32,155 bases of DNA. Source: Roseibacillus sp. GTDB lineage: Bacteria; Verrucomicrobiota; Verrucomicrobiia; Verrucomicrobiales; Akkermansiaceae. Under the pieces are notes generated by a model. It was not told the origin of the DNA. It saw nothing but the letters and a program-made list of their open reading frames with translations, and searched no databases. The DNA is taken from contig JAQWTV010000034.1 of NCBI GenBank assembly GCA_029242545.1, forward strand, positions 1-32,155, written 5' to 3'. Shown in pieces: positions 16,319 through 24,586 of this stretch. The number at the start of each line of letters is the position of its first letter. Positions within the stretch are counted from its first letter, which is position 1. A program made the position numbers and the translations under genes.

Positions 16319-17992
16319 GTGGAGCTTTTCGATTCCATCAGGCGCCGCCGCCTCACTCAGCAGGGCCTATCTTCCGGTAAGAAGCGTCGAACCCAAGCCG
16401 ATCGTGCCTTGGCCGTAGGGCTGGATCGTAGCAATATTGTTCGCTACGTGATGTATCTATCCTTCGCATTTTTCGCGGCGGGGCTTGCCTTTAATTTTGC
16501 AGGAACAACAGGTCGAAGCGGGGAAAGTTTCAGGTCCGGGTTCTCCTGCATGCTTGCTGGCGGGATGGGTCTCGCTTTGCTGGAAGTCCTCTTCCGGAAG
16601 GTCACCCAGCGAAACAGCCATGTCTTTCTTGTGTTGTGCGGATTGGCTTTCCAGCTCTCAGCGATCTGGCTCTCAACGGTGATGGTGGACGCAAATCCCT
16701 CCCTTGGAAATCCATTCAAGCTGTTGCTGGTTCCCTACGCTTTCGCACCGATGATCCTGTCGGTGCTTCTAGGGAGTGGCGTCGGCCTTTATGCGGTCGC
16801 CACCGCGACGCTTCTTGGAGCCTTCCTCATGCCGCAGAATTCGGTCCTGCCTTATTTGGTGATGAGCGTGGTATGTGGTGTGGTTGCAGTGCTGGTAACG
16901 CTCCAGGTCCGTAAGCGAGGGAGGCTTCTTCGGGCAGGGTTCTATATCGGCGGCGCTGCATTGCTGGTAGCGTGTTCCTTTCAGATGATCAGAGTGGGCT
17001 CGTTGGCCGGTGGAGGGATTCTCGAGTGGCAGCTCCTTGGTATTAAAGTGGTGACTGCTTTCGGCACTGGCCTGATTACAGGGATGATTGTCAGTGGTCT
17101 TCTTCCTTTGCTGGAATCGAGCTTTAGTCTGACGACGGATATCAGTTGGTTGGAGTTGAGTGACCTTAATCATAAGCTGCTCCGCCGAATGCAGCTCGAA
17201 GCGCCGGGAACCTTCCACCACAGTATGGTGGTAGCTTCCTTGTCGGAGGCAGCAGCAGAAAAGATCGGGGCCAATCCGATGATGTGCAGGGTCTGTTCCT
17301 ACTTTCATGATATCGGCAAGCTTCAGAAGCCTGCTTACTTCATTGAGAATCAAGGAGAATCGAATCCCCATGATGCGCTCACACCAACAATGAGTGCATT
17401 AGTGATAATCGCCCATGTGAAGGATGGTGTCGATATGGCGATCAAGAGTAAGCTAAATCCGAGAATCGTTGATGTCATCCGGGAGCACCATGGAGATTCG
17501 CTAGTGTATTTCTTCTATCGGAAGGCGGAGGAGCAGAGGAAGCTGGAAGAGGAAAAGGTTCAGGAAGGACTAGAGAATCCTGAGGATCTTCCTGTGGTTG
17601 ATCCAAAAAGTTTCCGTTACCCAGGTCCGAGTCCTCAAACCAGGGAGAGTGGAATTATCTCCCTTGCGGATGCTGTTGAGAGCGCGGCGCGGAGCCTGCA
17701 GAAACCCACACCTAGCAAAATAAGATCTCTGGTAAACGAGATTGTCTTTAATCGAATTAAGGATGGGCAGCTCGACAACTGCGGTCTGACCGTAAGCGAT
17801 CTTAAAAAGATGCGGGACAGCTTTACCAAGACGCTCCAGAGCATGATGCATAGTCGGATCGATTACCCGAAACGGGAGCATTCTTCTGGTAGAGAAGCCT
17901 CAGATGAAGCGCGCTCCTCCAGGCGGATGGGCAATGTGGTCCCGGTTGAGGAATGGGAGAAACAGCGGCGGAAGGTCGTTGGTAAATCCTGA
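16319..17992 (+). CDS. 7TM-HD family cyclic-di-AMP phosphodiesterase-like membrane protein (PgpH/YqfF type)
   Basis: 557 residues. After a short basic N-terminus come about seven hydrophobic helices (from residue 42 to about 262), then a cytosolic HD domain. That domain has GTFHHSMVVASLSEAA (H300/H301), YFHDIGKLQKP (H330-D331), NPHDALTP and REHHGDSLVYFFYRKAEE, the signature of PgpH-type enzymes that hydrolyse c-di-AMP. Classical PgpH proteins are about 700 residues or more and have a large extracytoplasmic 7TMR-HDED domain after a first helix; this region is absent here, so it is a short form. The start is GTG at 16319. The upstream frame is open back to 16235 but contains no ATG. Its position between phoH and ybeY is the conserved arrangement in many phyla. 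Confidence 0.88.
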   Translation: MELFDSIRRRRLTQQGLSSGKKRRTQADRALAVGLDRSNIVRYVMYLSFAFFAAGLAFNFAGTTGRSGESFRSGFSCMLAGGMGLALLEVLFRKVTQRNSHVFLVLCGLAFQLSAIWLSTVMVDANPSLGNPFKLLLVPYAFAPMILSVLLGSGVGLYAVATATLLGAFLMPQNSVLPYLVMSVVCGVVAVLVTLQVRKRGRLLRAGFYIGGAALLVACSFQMIRVGSLAGGGILEWQLLGIKVVTAFGTGLITGMIVSGLLPLLESSFSLTTDISWLELSDLNHKLLRRMQLEAPGTFHHSMVVASLSEAAAEKIGANPMMCRVCSYFHDIGKLQKPAYFIENQGESNPHDALTPTMSALVIIAHVKDGVDMAIKSKLNPRIVDVIREHHGDSLVYFFYRKAEEQRKLEEEKVQEGLENPEDLPVVDPKSFRYPGPSPQTRESGIISLADAVESAARSLQKPTPSKIRSLVNEIVFNRIKDGQLDNCGLTVSDLKKMRDSFTKTLQSMMHSRIDYPKREHSSGREASDEARSSRRMGNVVPVEEWEKQRRKVVGKS

Positions 17993-18010
17993 GCGAGGCG
18001 AGGTTTAAGC

Positions 18011-18457
18011 ATGCCACGCCCCAGGGTTAAAGTTCATGACAGGCAGGCGGTCTGTTCGATTTCGACCGCTTTTGTCTCAACTCTGCAGGATGCGGGCAAA
18101 GCGGTCCTTGAGGAAATCGCGAAGAAAGGTCTGGCGCGTGTGAACCTTCCAGAATCCGTCGAGGTCTCACTGATAAGCGACGCGGAGATATCCCGGGTGC
18201 ATGCACAATTCATGGACAATCCGCATCCTACTGATGTGATCACTTTTCCCTATGGTGAGCAAGGGGAGATCTTGATCAGTGTGGAGACAGCCCAGCGGCA
18301 GGCGGAGGAGTTCGATTCCCCGCTGGAGCGAGAAATCACTCTATATCTGGTGCATGGGCTACTTCATTTGGTAGGATATGAGGATGCCACGCCGAGCTCC
18401 CGGGATGAAATGGATGCCCTCCAGGAGGGGTTGCTCGCCGAGCTTCTTGAGGCGTGA
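18011..18457 (+). CDS. ybeY: Endoribonuclease / rRNA maturation factor YbeY
   Basis: 148 residues. It is a zinc-dependent endoribonuclease-like factor needed for 16S rRNA maturation and ribosome quality control. MDNPHPTDVITFPY (about 68-81) and LVHGLLHLVGYED (113-125) are the family motifs. The metal motif normally reads H-x3-H-x5-H; here H115 and H119 are present but the third position is D125. Asp can ligate zinc, so activity may be retained. The start is supported by GAGG at 18000-18003, 7 nt before the ATG. The gap to the upstream 7TM-HD gene is 18 nt, indicating one operon with phoH. Confidence 0.92.
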   Translation: MPRPRVKVHDRQAVCSISTAFVSTLQDAGKAVLEEIAKKGLARVNLPESVEVSLISDAEISRVHAQFMDNPHPTDVITFPYGEQGEILISVETAQRQAEEFDSPLEREITLYLVHGLLHLVGYEDATPSSRDEMDALQEGLLAELLEA

Positions 18458-18574
18458 CGATTGGGTGATGCAAGAGTAAATAGAGGATTGCCAATTGGTG
18501 GCGGTTTGAGCATCTTTCTCCGTCCCCGTTAACCCCTTCCGGGCTCTCCGGGGCGACATCCACCTGTTGCCATC

Positions 18575-20251
18575 GTGTATTCAAATCAAGACTATCTCAG
18601 CGAACTGTTGGTTGAGCGAGGGACTGTGACCCCCGAGGAAATCACCAAAGCGCGTGATGGTGTGAGCCCCAACCAGGGAGTTGTCGATCTTCTGGTGGCC
18701 GTAGGCGATGTGACGGAGGAGCAGGTTGCCCAGACAATCGCAGAAAGCGCAGGGACGGATTATGTCGACTTAGGCGGGCACCCTTTCACGGAGCACGTGT
18801 TTCAAGCGATGGATGTCGAGGTCGCCCAGCGATTCCAGGCAGTACCTCTCCAGGATGACGGGACCTACATGACAGTGGCGGTGGCCGATGCGCTTGATTT
18901 TGAAACCTTGGATAGCCTTCCCCATGTAGTGGGTCGCGAGGTTAACTTTGTTTCGTCCACGCCATCCGCGATCACCAAGGTTCTCCACGACAACTATGGA
19001 GTTGAAACGGAGGAGGGCGACAGTGGCACTTCTTTCACGGTTATCACCGAAGGTGAAATAGAAGAGGCAGATGCCAATGACGCTCCAATCATTCGGATGG
19101 TATCCAATATGCTTCTGGAGGCTTTCCGGATGCGTGCATCGGATATTCATGTTGAGCCTCTGGAGACGACCTTGCGGATTCGATTCCGGGTGGATGGCCG
19201 ACTTGTTGAGGTGGAGAGTCACCCCAAGCGGCTTCTCCCTGCGATCGTGGCAAGGGTCAAGGTGATGAGCGGAACCATGAGTATTGCCGAGAAGCGGATT
19301 CCTCAGGACGGACGAATTCAGATGAGGATCGGGGGCAAGGAGGTGGACCTGCGGGTGTCTACGGTTCCGAGTAATCATGGCGAAAGTATCGTGATGCGGA
19401 TTCTAGACAAATCCTCTCTCCTCCTCGGCTTGCCTGAATTGGGGTTTTTCACCGATGATGAGGCGATCATGCGGGAAATGATGGGCCTTCCAGATGGAAT
19501 CATTCTGGTTACAGGTCCTACAGGATCTGGAAAAACTACCACTCTTTATGCCTGCTTGAACTACATCAATAAGCCGGACCGGAAGATCATTACGGTAGAA
19601 GATCCGATTGAGTATCAGCTTCCCGGCATCAACCAGGTGATGGTCAAATCGGACATTGGCATGACTTTTGGTGCGGCCTTGCGTGCCATGTTACGGCAGG
19701 CGCCGAACATCATCATGGTTGGAGAAATTCGTGATGTGGAAACTGCCAGCATAGCTATTAATGCATCGCTAACCGGCCACCTCGTCTTTTCAACACTGCA
19801 CACCAACGATGCTCCGAGTGCGGTTGCGCGTTTGGCTGATATTGGGGTGCAGCGATTCTTAATCGCCTCCGCCGTCCGGGCCATTATGGCCCAGCGTCTT
19901 GTCCGTGCACTATGCAAGGATTGCAAGGGGCCAGCAGAGCTCACTGATGCTGAGATGAGGATGCTACGCCTGGATCCTGCTCAGTTGGAAGAAAGTACGA
20001 TCATGGGGCCTGGGCAATGCGAAACTTGTCGGCAAGGAGGCTACCGTGGCCGCCAAGGAATCTTTGAAATCTTCAAGGTCGATGACGAGGTGCGGCACCT
20101 TATCAATGAAAACCTGAGCACTCCTCAATTGCGTCGCCGCGCACGGGAGCTTGGTATGCGGACTTTACGAGAAGACGGGATCAGAAAGGTCCTCGCCGGT
20201 GTCACCTCAGCCTCAGAGGTCATCTCGGTCACAATGTCCGATTCCGATTGA
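18575..20251 (+). CDS. gspE: Type II secretion / type IV pilus assembly ATPase, first copy (GspE/PilB)
   Basis: 558 residues. A MshEN/GspE N-terminal domain (about 1-140) precedes the hexameric secretion ATPase core. Walker A is GPTGSGKTTT at 314-323, the Asp box ITVEDPIEYQLPGINQ, Walker B MVGEIRD at 381-387, and the His box GHLVFSTLHTNDA. The tetracysteine zinc motif has C447, C450, C482 and C485. All residues needed for an assembly (not PilT-type retraction) ATPase are present. It hydrolyses ATP at the inner membrane to drive pseudopilus or pilus growth through GspF. The start is GTG at 18575 with no Shine-Dalgarno. A second ATPase overlaps its stop codon. Confidence 0.93.
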   Translation: MYSNQDYLSELLVERGTVTPEEITKARDGVSPNQGVVDLLVAVGDVTEEQVAQTIAESAGTDYVDLGGHPFTEHVFQAMDVEVAQRFQAVPLQDDGTYMTVAVADALDFETLDSLPHVVGREVNFVSSTPSAITKVLHDNYGVETEEGDSGTSFTVITEGEIEEADANDAPIIRMVSNMLLEAFRMRASDIHVEPLETTLRIRFRVDGRLVEVESHPKRLLPAIVARVKVMSGTMSIAEKRIPQDGRIQMRIGGKEVDLRVSTVPSNHGESIVMRILDKSSLLLGLPELGFFTDDEAIMREMMGLPDGIILVTGPTGSGKTTTLYACLNYINKPDRKIITVEDPIEYQLPGINQVMVKSDIGMTFGAALRAMLRQAPNIIMVGEIRDVETASIAINASLTGHLVFSTLHTNDAPSAVARLADIGVQRFLIASAVRAIMAQRLVRALCKDCKGPAELTDAEMRMLRLDPAQLEESTIMGPGQCETCRQGGYRGRQGIFEIFKVDDEVRHLINENLSTPQLRRRARELGMRTLREDGIRKVLAGVTSASEVISVTMSDSD

Positions 20252-21957
20252 AATCGAACTCATTTCATCAAACACTAATGGAAAATCGTAACGTCTTGGA
20301 CATCTTCGTCTCCCGGGGGATGATAGACAATTCCCTTGCTGAGGACATGCTTCGCGAGATGGACGCAAGTGGGAAGGATGTGGGTGATATCCTGACGGAC
20401 TTTCAGGTTGTTCAATCCAGAGAGGATATGTGGGGGATCATCGCGCAGGAGCTCGGCGCCGACCTTGTCGATCTTTCCGAATTCATGCCGCCCGAGGAGC
20501 TGTTGGCGGTTATTCCAGCGCCGATGGCTCGCCTTCATGGCGCTTTGCCGATTAATTTTGATGCAGAGGGTATCACGGTTGCTCTGCTGGACCCGATGAA
20601 TCCGCAGATCCCAGAGGATCTGCGGTTCGCCCTCGGCAAGGAGGTCAAGGTGGTGGTCGCGCCCGACTACATCATCGAAAAGAAGATCAACGAGGCCTAT
20701 GGCGGTGGAGCTGATGAGGGGGCGGCAATGGCCGAATTGCTGGGAGAGCTGGATAATGATGGAAAGGAGCTTTCTGAGCAGGAGTTGGCGGATGAAGCCA
20801 ATTCCGCGCCGATCGTTCGTTACGTTGATCTAGTCATCTACCAGGCGATTAAGGAGCGTGCCTCTGATATTCACTTTGAGCCTTTTGAGAAGGATTTTAA
20901 GATCCGCTATCGGGTTGACGGTTCTCTCTATGAGATGGCTCCGCCACCCATCCACCTCGCACTGCCAATCCTGTCCCGGGTGAAGGTGATGTCGAACATG
21001 AACATTGCTGAGCGTCGTGTGCCGCAGGATGGAAGAATCGTAAAGCAGATTGGGGATCAACAGGTCGATCTCCGGGTTTCCTCTCTGCCAACCTCCTATG
21101 GTGAGAGTGTGGTTTTGCGAGTTCTTGATCGGTCGAATGTTAACATGTCTCTCAGCGTCCTGGGGCTTCCGAGGCACGTCGAAGACTACGTTAATACTAC
21201 GATCAAAAAGCCGAACGGAATTTTTGTAGTGACCGGCCCTACCGGGGCAGGAAAGACCACGACTCTTTACGCTGCACTCAAAGAGATCAACACCATCGAT
21301 ACGAAGTTGTTGACCGCGGAAGATCCGGTGGAGTACGACATTGATGGGATTATCCAGGTGCCGGTGAACGAAGCCATCGACCTCAGTTTTGCGAGAATCC
21401 TCCGAGCTTTTCTTCGTCAGGATCCGGACAAGATTCTTGTCGGTGAGATTCGAGACCTCGAGACAGCGCAAATTGCTATTCAAGCATCCCTTACCGGGCA
21501 CCTTGTTCTTTCAACTCTGCACACCAACGACGCAGCGGGGTCGGTGACCCGGCTTGTCGATATGGGGACAGAGCCCTTCCTGGTTGCGGCCTCCTTGGAG
21601 GGGGTTCTGGCTCAGCGGTTGGTCCGAACTATCTGCAAGGACTGTCGCGACAGTTACGAGCCTAACGAGGCGGTGCTCAACCAGTTGGGACTTTCCGCGC
21701 ATGAACTTGGCGACAAGCACTTCTACACCGGAAGAGGGTGCGAAGTATGTGGTCAGACCGGTCTAAGAGGTCGGCGTGGTCTCTTTGAGCTTCTCAGTGT
21801 CTCGGACCCAATTCGTGAAATGATTACCGATCGGGCGCCCACTGTTGCCCTCAAGCAGAAAGCCATTGAGCTGGGGATGTCCACCCTGCGCGAAGACGGC
21901 CTGCGCAATATTTACGAGGGAGTCACCACAATCGAAGAGGTCCTCAAATATACCTAG
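20248..21957 (+). CDS. Type II secretion / type IV pilus assembly ATPase, second copy (GspE/PilB)
   Basis: 569 residues and paralogous to the preceding gene in architecture: MshEN-like N-terminus, SDIHFEPFE, Walker A GPTGAGKTTT at 330-339, Asp box TAEDPVEYDIDG, Walker B ILVGEIRD, His box GHLVLSTLHTNDA, and tetracysteine C463, C466, C498, C501. The core is intact, so it should be active, but the N-terminal domains of the two copies differ clearly, pointing to different platform partners or a heteromeric motor. The start drawn is TTG at 20248, overlapping the previous stop by 4 nt; an ATG at 20278 would drop 10 residues. gspF follows after 66 nt. Confidence 0.92.
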   Translation: MKSNSFHQTLMENRNVLDIFVSRGMIDNSLAEDMLREMDASGKDVGDILTDFQVVQSREDMWGIIAQELGADLVDLSEFMPPEELLAVIPAPMARLHGALPINFDAEGITVALLDPMNPQIPEDLRFALGKEVKVVVAPDYIIEKKINEAYGGGADEGAAMAELLGELDNDGKELSEQELADEANSAPIVRYVDLVIYQAIKERASDIHFEPFEKDFKIRYRVDGSLYEMAPPPIHLALPILSRVKVMSNMNIAERRVPQDGRIVKQIGDQQVDLRVSSLPTSYGESVVLRVLDRSNVNMSLSVLGLPRHVEDYVNTTIKKPNGIFVVTGPTGAGKTTTLYAALKEINTIDTKLLTAEDPVEYDIDGIIQVPVNEAIDLSFARILRAFLRQDPDKILVGEIRDLETAQIAIQASLTGHLVLSTLHTNDAAGSVTRLVDMGTEPFLVAASLEGVLAQRLVRTICKDCRDSYEPNEAVLNQLGLSAHELGDKHFYTGRGCEVCGQTGLRGRRGLFELLSVSDPIREMITDRAPTVALKQKAIELGMSTLREDGLRNIYEGVTTIEEVLKYT

Positions 21958-22023
21958 TGCCCCAATTAAGCCTCGCTCCATCCTTTCTACTAACATTTCT
22001 AAAACGTAAGACCAACCAGACCC

Positions 22024-23301
22024 ATGCCTAATTTTCAGTATACTGCGATCGACCAGCAGGGACAACCTTCCACCGGTACAGTCCAAGCCGGATCCGAAGC
22101 GGAGGCTACAAGCCAGCTTAGGAGTCAAAACCTCTACCCAACTGGAATCGTTGAACAAGGGAAAGGATCTCTTGGCGCGGCTGGCAAAAAAGCGGCTTCC
22201 AAGGCGAGAGGAAGGAAGAAGGCCAGAGGAACGACGGGAGGTCGTATCAAGCCCAAGGTGTTGATGATTTTCACCCGCCAACTTGCCACCCTGATTGACT
22301 CAGGACTGCCTCTGCTCCGGGGGCTGACGGTGTTAGGGAAGCAGGAGCCAAATCAGGTTCTTCGTGGGACAATCAACTCATTAGCTGATTCCGTGCAGGG
22401 TGGTTCGACCTTTTCAGAGAGTTTAGCCCAGCATCCGAAAATATTTGATAAGCTCTACGTCAACATGGTGAAGGCCGGGGAACTTGGTGGTGTTCTTGAA
22501 GTGGTCCTTACCCGTCTGGCGGAATACCAGGAGAAAGCCCACAAACTGAAAAACAAGATCGTAGCGGCTATGGTTTACCCAGTCATCGTCATGTTCATTG
22601 CGGTGGCAATCGTGACCTTCCTGATGCTGTTCATTGTGCCCAAGTTCAAAGAAATGTTTAATGACATGGCTGGTGCTGAGCTGCCCAAGATCTCGCAGTT
22701 TGTCTTCGGGTTTTCGGAATTCATGATGGCGAGGCCTGTTATTCTTCCCAATGCGGTATGGATTCTCGGTGGTGTTTTTCTGGTCTATCTGGGCTTTCAG
22801 TTATGGGGGCGGACAAAGACAGGGCGTAATCTTGTGGATAAATTGAAGCTTAGGATACCCCTTTTCGGTGACATCCAGAGAAAGAGTGCAGTTTCTCGGT
22901 TCTCCCGGACGCTTGGAACTCTAGTGACGTCAGGTGTTCCGATTCTCCAGGCCCTGAACATCACCAAGGAGACCGCCGGCAACGTCGTCATTTCCGATGC
23001 AATTAACAAGGTTCACGAATCTGTCAAAGAGGGTGAATCGATCGTGCAACCCCTCCGCGCGAGTGGGGTATTCCCATCCATGGTGATCAGCATGGTGGAC
23101 GTGGGTGAGGAGACTGGGCAATTACCGGAAATGTTGCTCAAAATTGCCGACGTTTATGACGATGAGGTTGATAATGCGGTGACTGCGCTAACCTCCGTTT
23201 TGGAGCCGATAATGATTGTGTTCCTTGCTCTGGTTGTCGGGGCAATTGTATTTGCATTGTTCCTACCTCTGATTAAGATTATTCAGCAGATGCAGCAGTA
23301 A
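22024..23301 (+). CDS. gspF: Type II secretion / type IV pilus inner-membrane platform protein (GspF/PilC)
   Basis: 425 residues. The family N-terminus MPNFQYTAIDQQGQ is followed by a Lys/Arg/Gly-rich linker (about 55-76) and two T2SSF helical domains. The first starts at MIFTRQLATLIDSGLPLLRGL (81-101) and the second at VSRFSRTLGTLVTSGVPILQAL. Transmembrane helices lie near 178-205, 240-260 and 392-419. It is the polytopic rotor or platform that couples the ATPase to pseudopilin insertion. It is preceded by the two ATPase genes and followed after 32 nt by the pseudopilin, forming one operon. The ATG at 22024 has no Shine-Dalgarno. Confidence 0.94.
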   Translation: MPNFQYTAIDQQGQPSTGTVQAGSEAEATSQLRSQNLYPTGIVEQGKGSLGAAGKKAASKARGRKKARGTTGGRIKPKVLMIFTRQLATLIDSGLPLLRGLTVLGKQEPNQVLRGTINSLADSVQGGSTFSESLAQHPKIFDKLYVNMVKAGELGGVLEVVLTRLAEYQEKAHKLKNKIVAAMVYPVIVMFIAVAIVTFLMLFIVPKFKEMFNDMAGAELPKISQFVFGFSEFMMARPVILPNAVWILGGVFLVYLGFQLWGRTKTGRNLVDKLKLRIPLFGDIQRKSAVSRFSRTLGTLVTSGVPILQALNITKETAGNVVISDAINKVHESVKEGESIVQPLRASGVFPSMVISMVDVGEETGQLPEMLLKIADVYDDEVDNAVTALTSVLEPIMIVFLALVVGAIVFALFLPLIKIIQQMQQ

Positions 23302-23333
23302 AATCCGCTTCATCCGAACAATCCGATTTCAAG

Positions 23334-23909
23334 ATGGAAGTCTCCCGTAAGCAGCTCAAAGCCAGAGGTTACCGTGGGTTTACCCTCGTGGAACTACTGA
23401 CCGTTGTGACCATTATCATGATCCTCTCGGGGATGGTCATCGGAGTTTCATCCTATGTGAATCGGAAGTCAGCCATCGACAAGGCTAAGACCCAGATGGA
23501 GACGTTCAACATGCAGATTACTGCTTACCAGACCGACGCGGGTTTCCTCCCCGAGACAACCGATGAGGATATTGAGGCAACAAGTGGACTCATCATTTAC
23601 CGGATGCTCTACTGTGATGGGGTTGGTGCTGATGGGATTGCAGGGACAGCAGATGACGGCGCTTTAGATGGTCGTCCCGACGAGGGCCTGGTGCCCTACA
23701 ACGCGGACCTTGACCCAAACACCAATCCCAGAAACCTGATCGACAAGAAGGGGACGCCTCTTCCTGTTGCGGTGGTTGACCCGTGGGGAAACTCATGGCG
23801 GTTCCGCAATCAGAAAGGAGATCCCGAGCAGCAGAATCCGGACTTCGATCTATGGTCGCTAGGTCCAGATGGGAAGAATGGTACTCCCGACGACATCCGG
23901 AATTGGTAG
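23334..23909 (+). CDS. gspG: Major pseudopilin-like protein (GspG type)
   Basis: 191 residues. The prepilin peptidase site is RGFTLVELL: cleavage after G15, mature Phe at 16 and the essential Glu (+5) at 20, followed by a hydrophobic helix to about residue 38. The C-terminal half has the GspG hallmark VDPWGNSWRFRNQKGD and FDLWSLGPDGKNGTPDDI, an Asp-rich calcium site. The insertion between them (GVGADGIAGTADDGALDG) is itself Asp/Gly-rich and makes the protein longer than typical 140-150-residue GspG. It is likely the main subunit of the pseudopilus built by the upstream ATPases and GspF. A prepilin peptidase gene is not in the window. It is the last gene of the run. Confidence 0.9.
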   Translation: MEVSRKQLKARGYRGFTLVELLTVVTIIMILSGMVIGVSSYVNRKSAIDKAKTQMETFNMQITAYQTDAGFLPETTDEDIEATSGLIIYRMLYCDGVGADGIAGTADDGALDGRPDEGLVPYNADLDPNTNPRNLIDKKGTPLPVAVVDPWGNSWRFRNQKGDPEQQNPDFDLWSLGPDGKNGTPDDIRNW

Positions 23910-23949
23910 GTCAACAAACGGGGGGGGTGCCCCGGCAGCACGCTGAGGC

Positions 23950-23982
23950 AAGGCTGTGGTGACTTCTAGCAGCCTTTTCTTT
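23950..23982 (+). terminator. Probable intrinsic terminator after the gspG-like gene
   Basis: AAGGCTG (23950-23956) pairs perfectly with CAGCCTT (23970-23976) across a 13-nt loop, followed directly by TTTTCTTT (23975-23982). The T-tract is on the plus strand only, matching the direction of the secretion operon, which ends 40 nt upstream. The stem is short, so efficiency is uncertain. Confidence 0.55.
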
Positions 23983-24029
23983 AGGTCGACAAGCGGTCGC
24001 CTTCACTCGGAGGGGCCGAGCTCAAGCTC

Positions 24030-24461
24030 CTAGGCTACCTGAGCTTTCTCGGACGCCTGTCGAGATGGCTCTTGCTCGAGAAAATGGTGGACGTTTCTGA
24101 GGGCGACCGGTGTATCCGTAATTCGGTAGCCATCTGGTAGGCCTCCTCCCACCATGGAGCAGGTGGCGATGATGGTCTCAGCGATCTCGTAGACTTCTTC
24201 GTCTGGGGCGAAGATCACAGACCCCCTGATGCCCCGGTCAATCAAGGATTCATACCAAGGCGCCAGCTGGAGGGCACCAACAGTGCTGACTTGGAGGGTG
24301 ATGACCTCGCTGAGATCAAGATACTCGACCGCTCCTCTCAGGTCGTCCGGTAAGCGCGAGGCATCTGCCATATAGTGTTCCAGGTCGTCTAAGGTGACGT
24401 GATCCCATGCCGCGCCATGGATGACGCGGTGGTCTATCTGATACTCATAGCCGGCAGGCAC
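24030..24461 (-). CDS. Hypothetical protein, possible SpoIIAA/STAS-like fold
   Basis: 143 residues from GTG 24461. I do not recognise a specific family. The order of elements (HRVIHGAAWDHVTLDDLEHY, then AVEYLDLSEVITLQVS, then GIRGSVIFAPDEEVYEIAE) resembles the beta-alpha pattern of SpoIIAA-like/STAS proteins, which bind partners or lipids; this is a fold guess. There is no signal peptide or transmembrane segment. It is preceded on the same strand by msrA with a 125-nt gap and has no clear Shine-Dalgarno. The coding frame is long relative to the gap and composition looks coding, so a real gene is likely. Confidence 0.6.
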   Translation of the reverse strand: MPAGYEYQIDHRVIHGAAWDHVTLDDLEHYMADASRLPDDLRGAVEYLDLSEVITLQVSTVGALQLAPWYESLIDRGIRGSVIFAPDEEVYEIAETIIATCSMVGGGLPDGYRITDTPVALRNVHHFLEQEPSRQASEKAQVA

Positions 24462-24586
24462 TTAAGAAAAGTTAACTACCGGCGACAGGCTTGCAAGACC
24501 CTAATTCCACCATCAGCGCCACTCAGCGACAGTGCGCCTGCAGCGTGCCTTGGCCCAACGGTGAGCAGATGAGGGGAGGGGCTAAT

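Noticed and set aside
20830-21501. 223-codon minus frame inside the second ATPase (similarly 18770-19378 and 16769-17371)
   Set aside because: All are antisense to strongly conserved motifs such as Walker A/B; they reflect codon bias in a GC-moderate genome.
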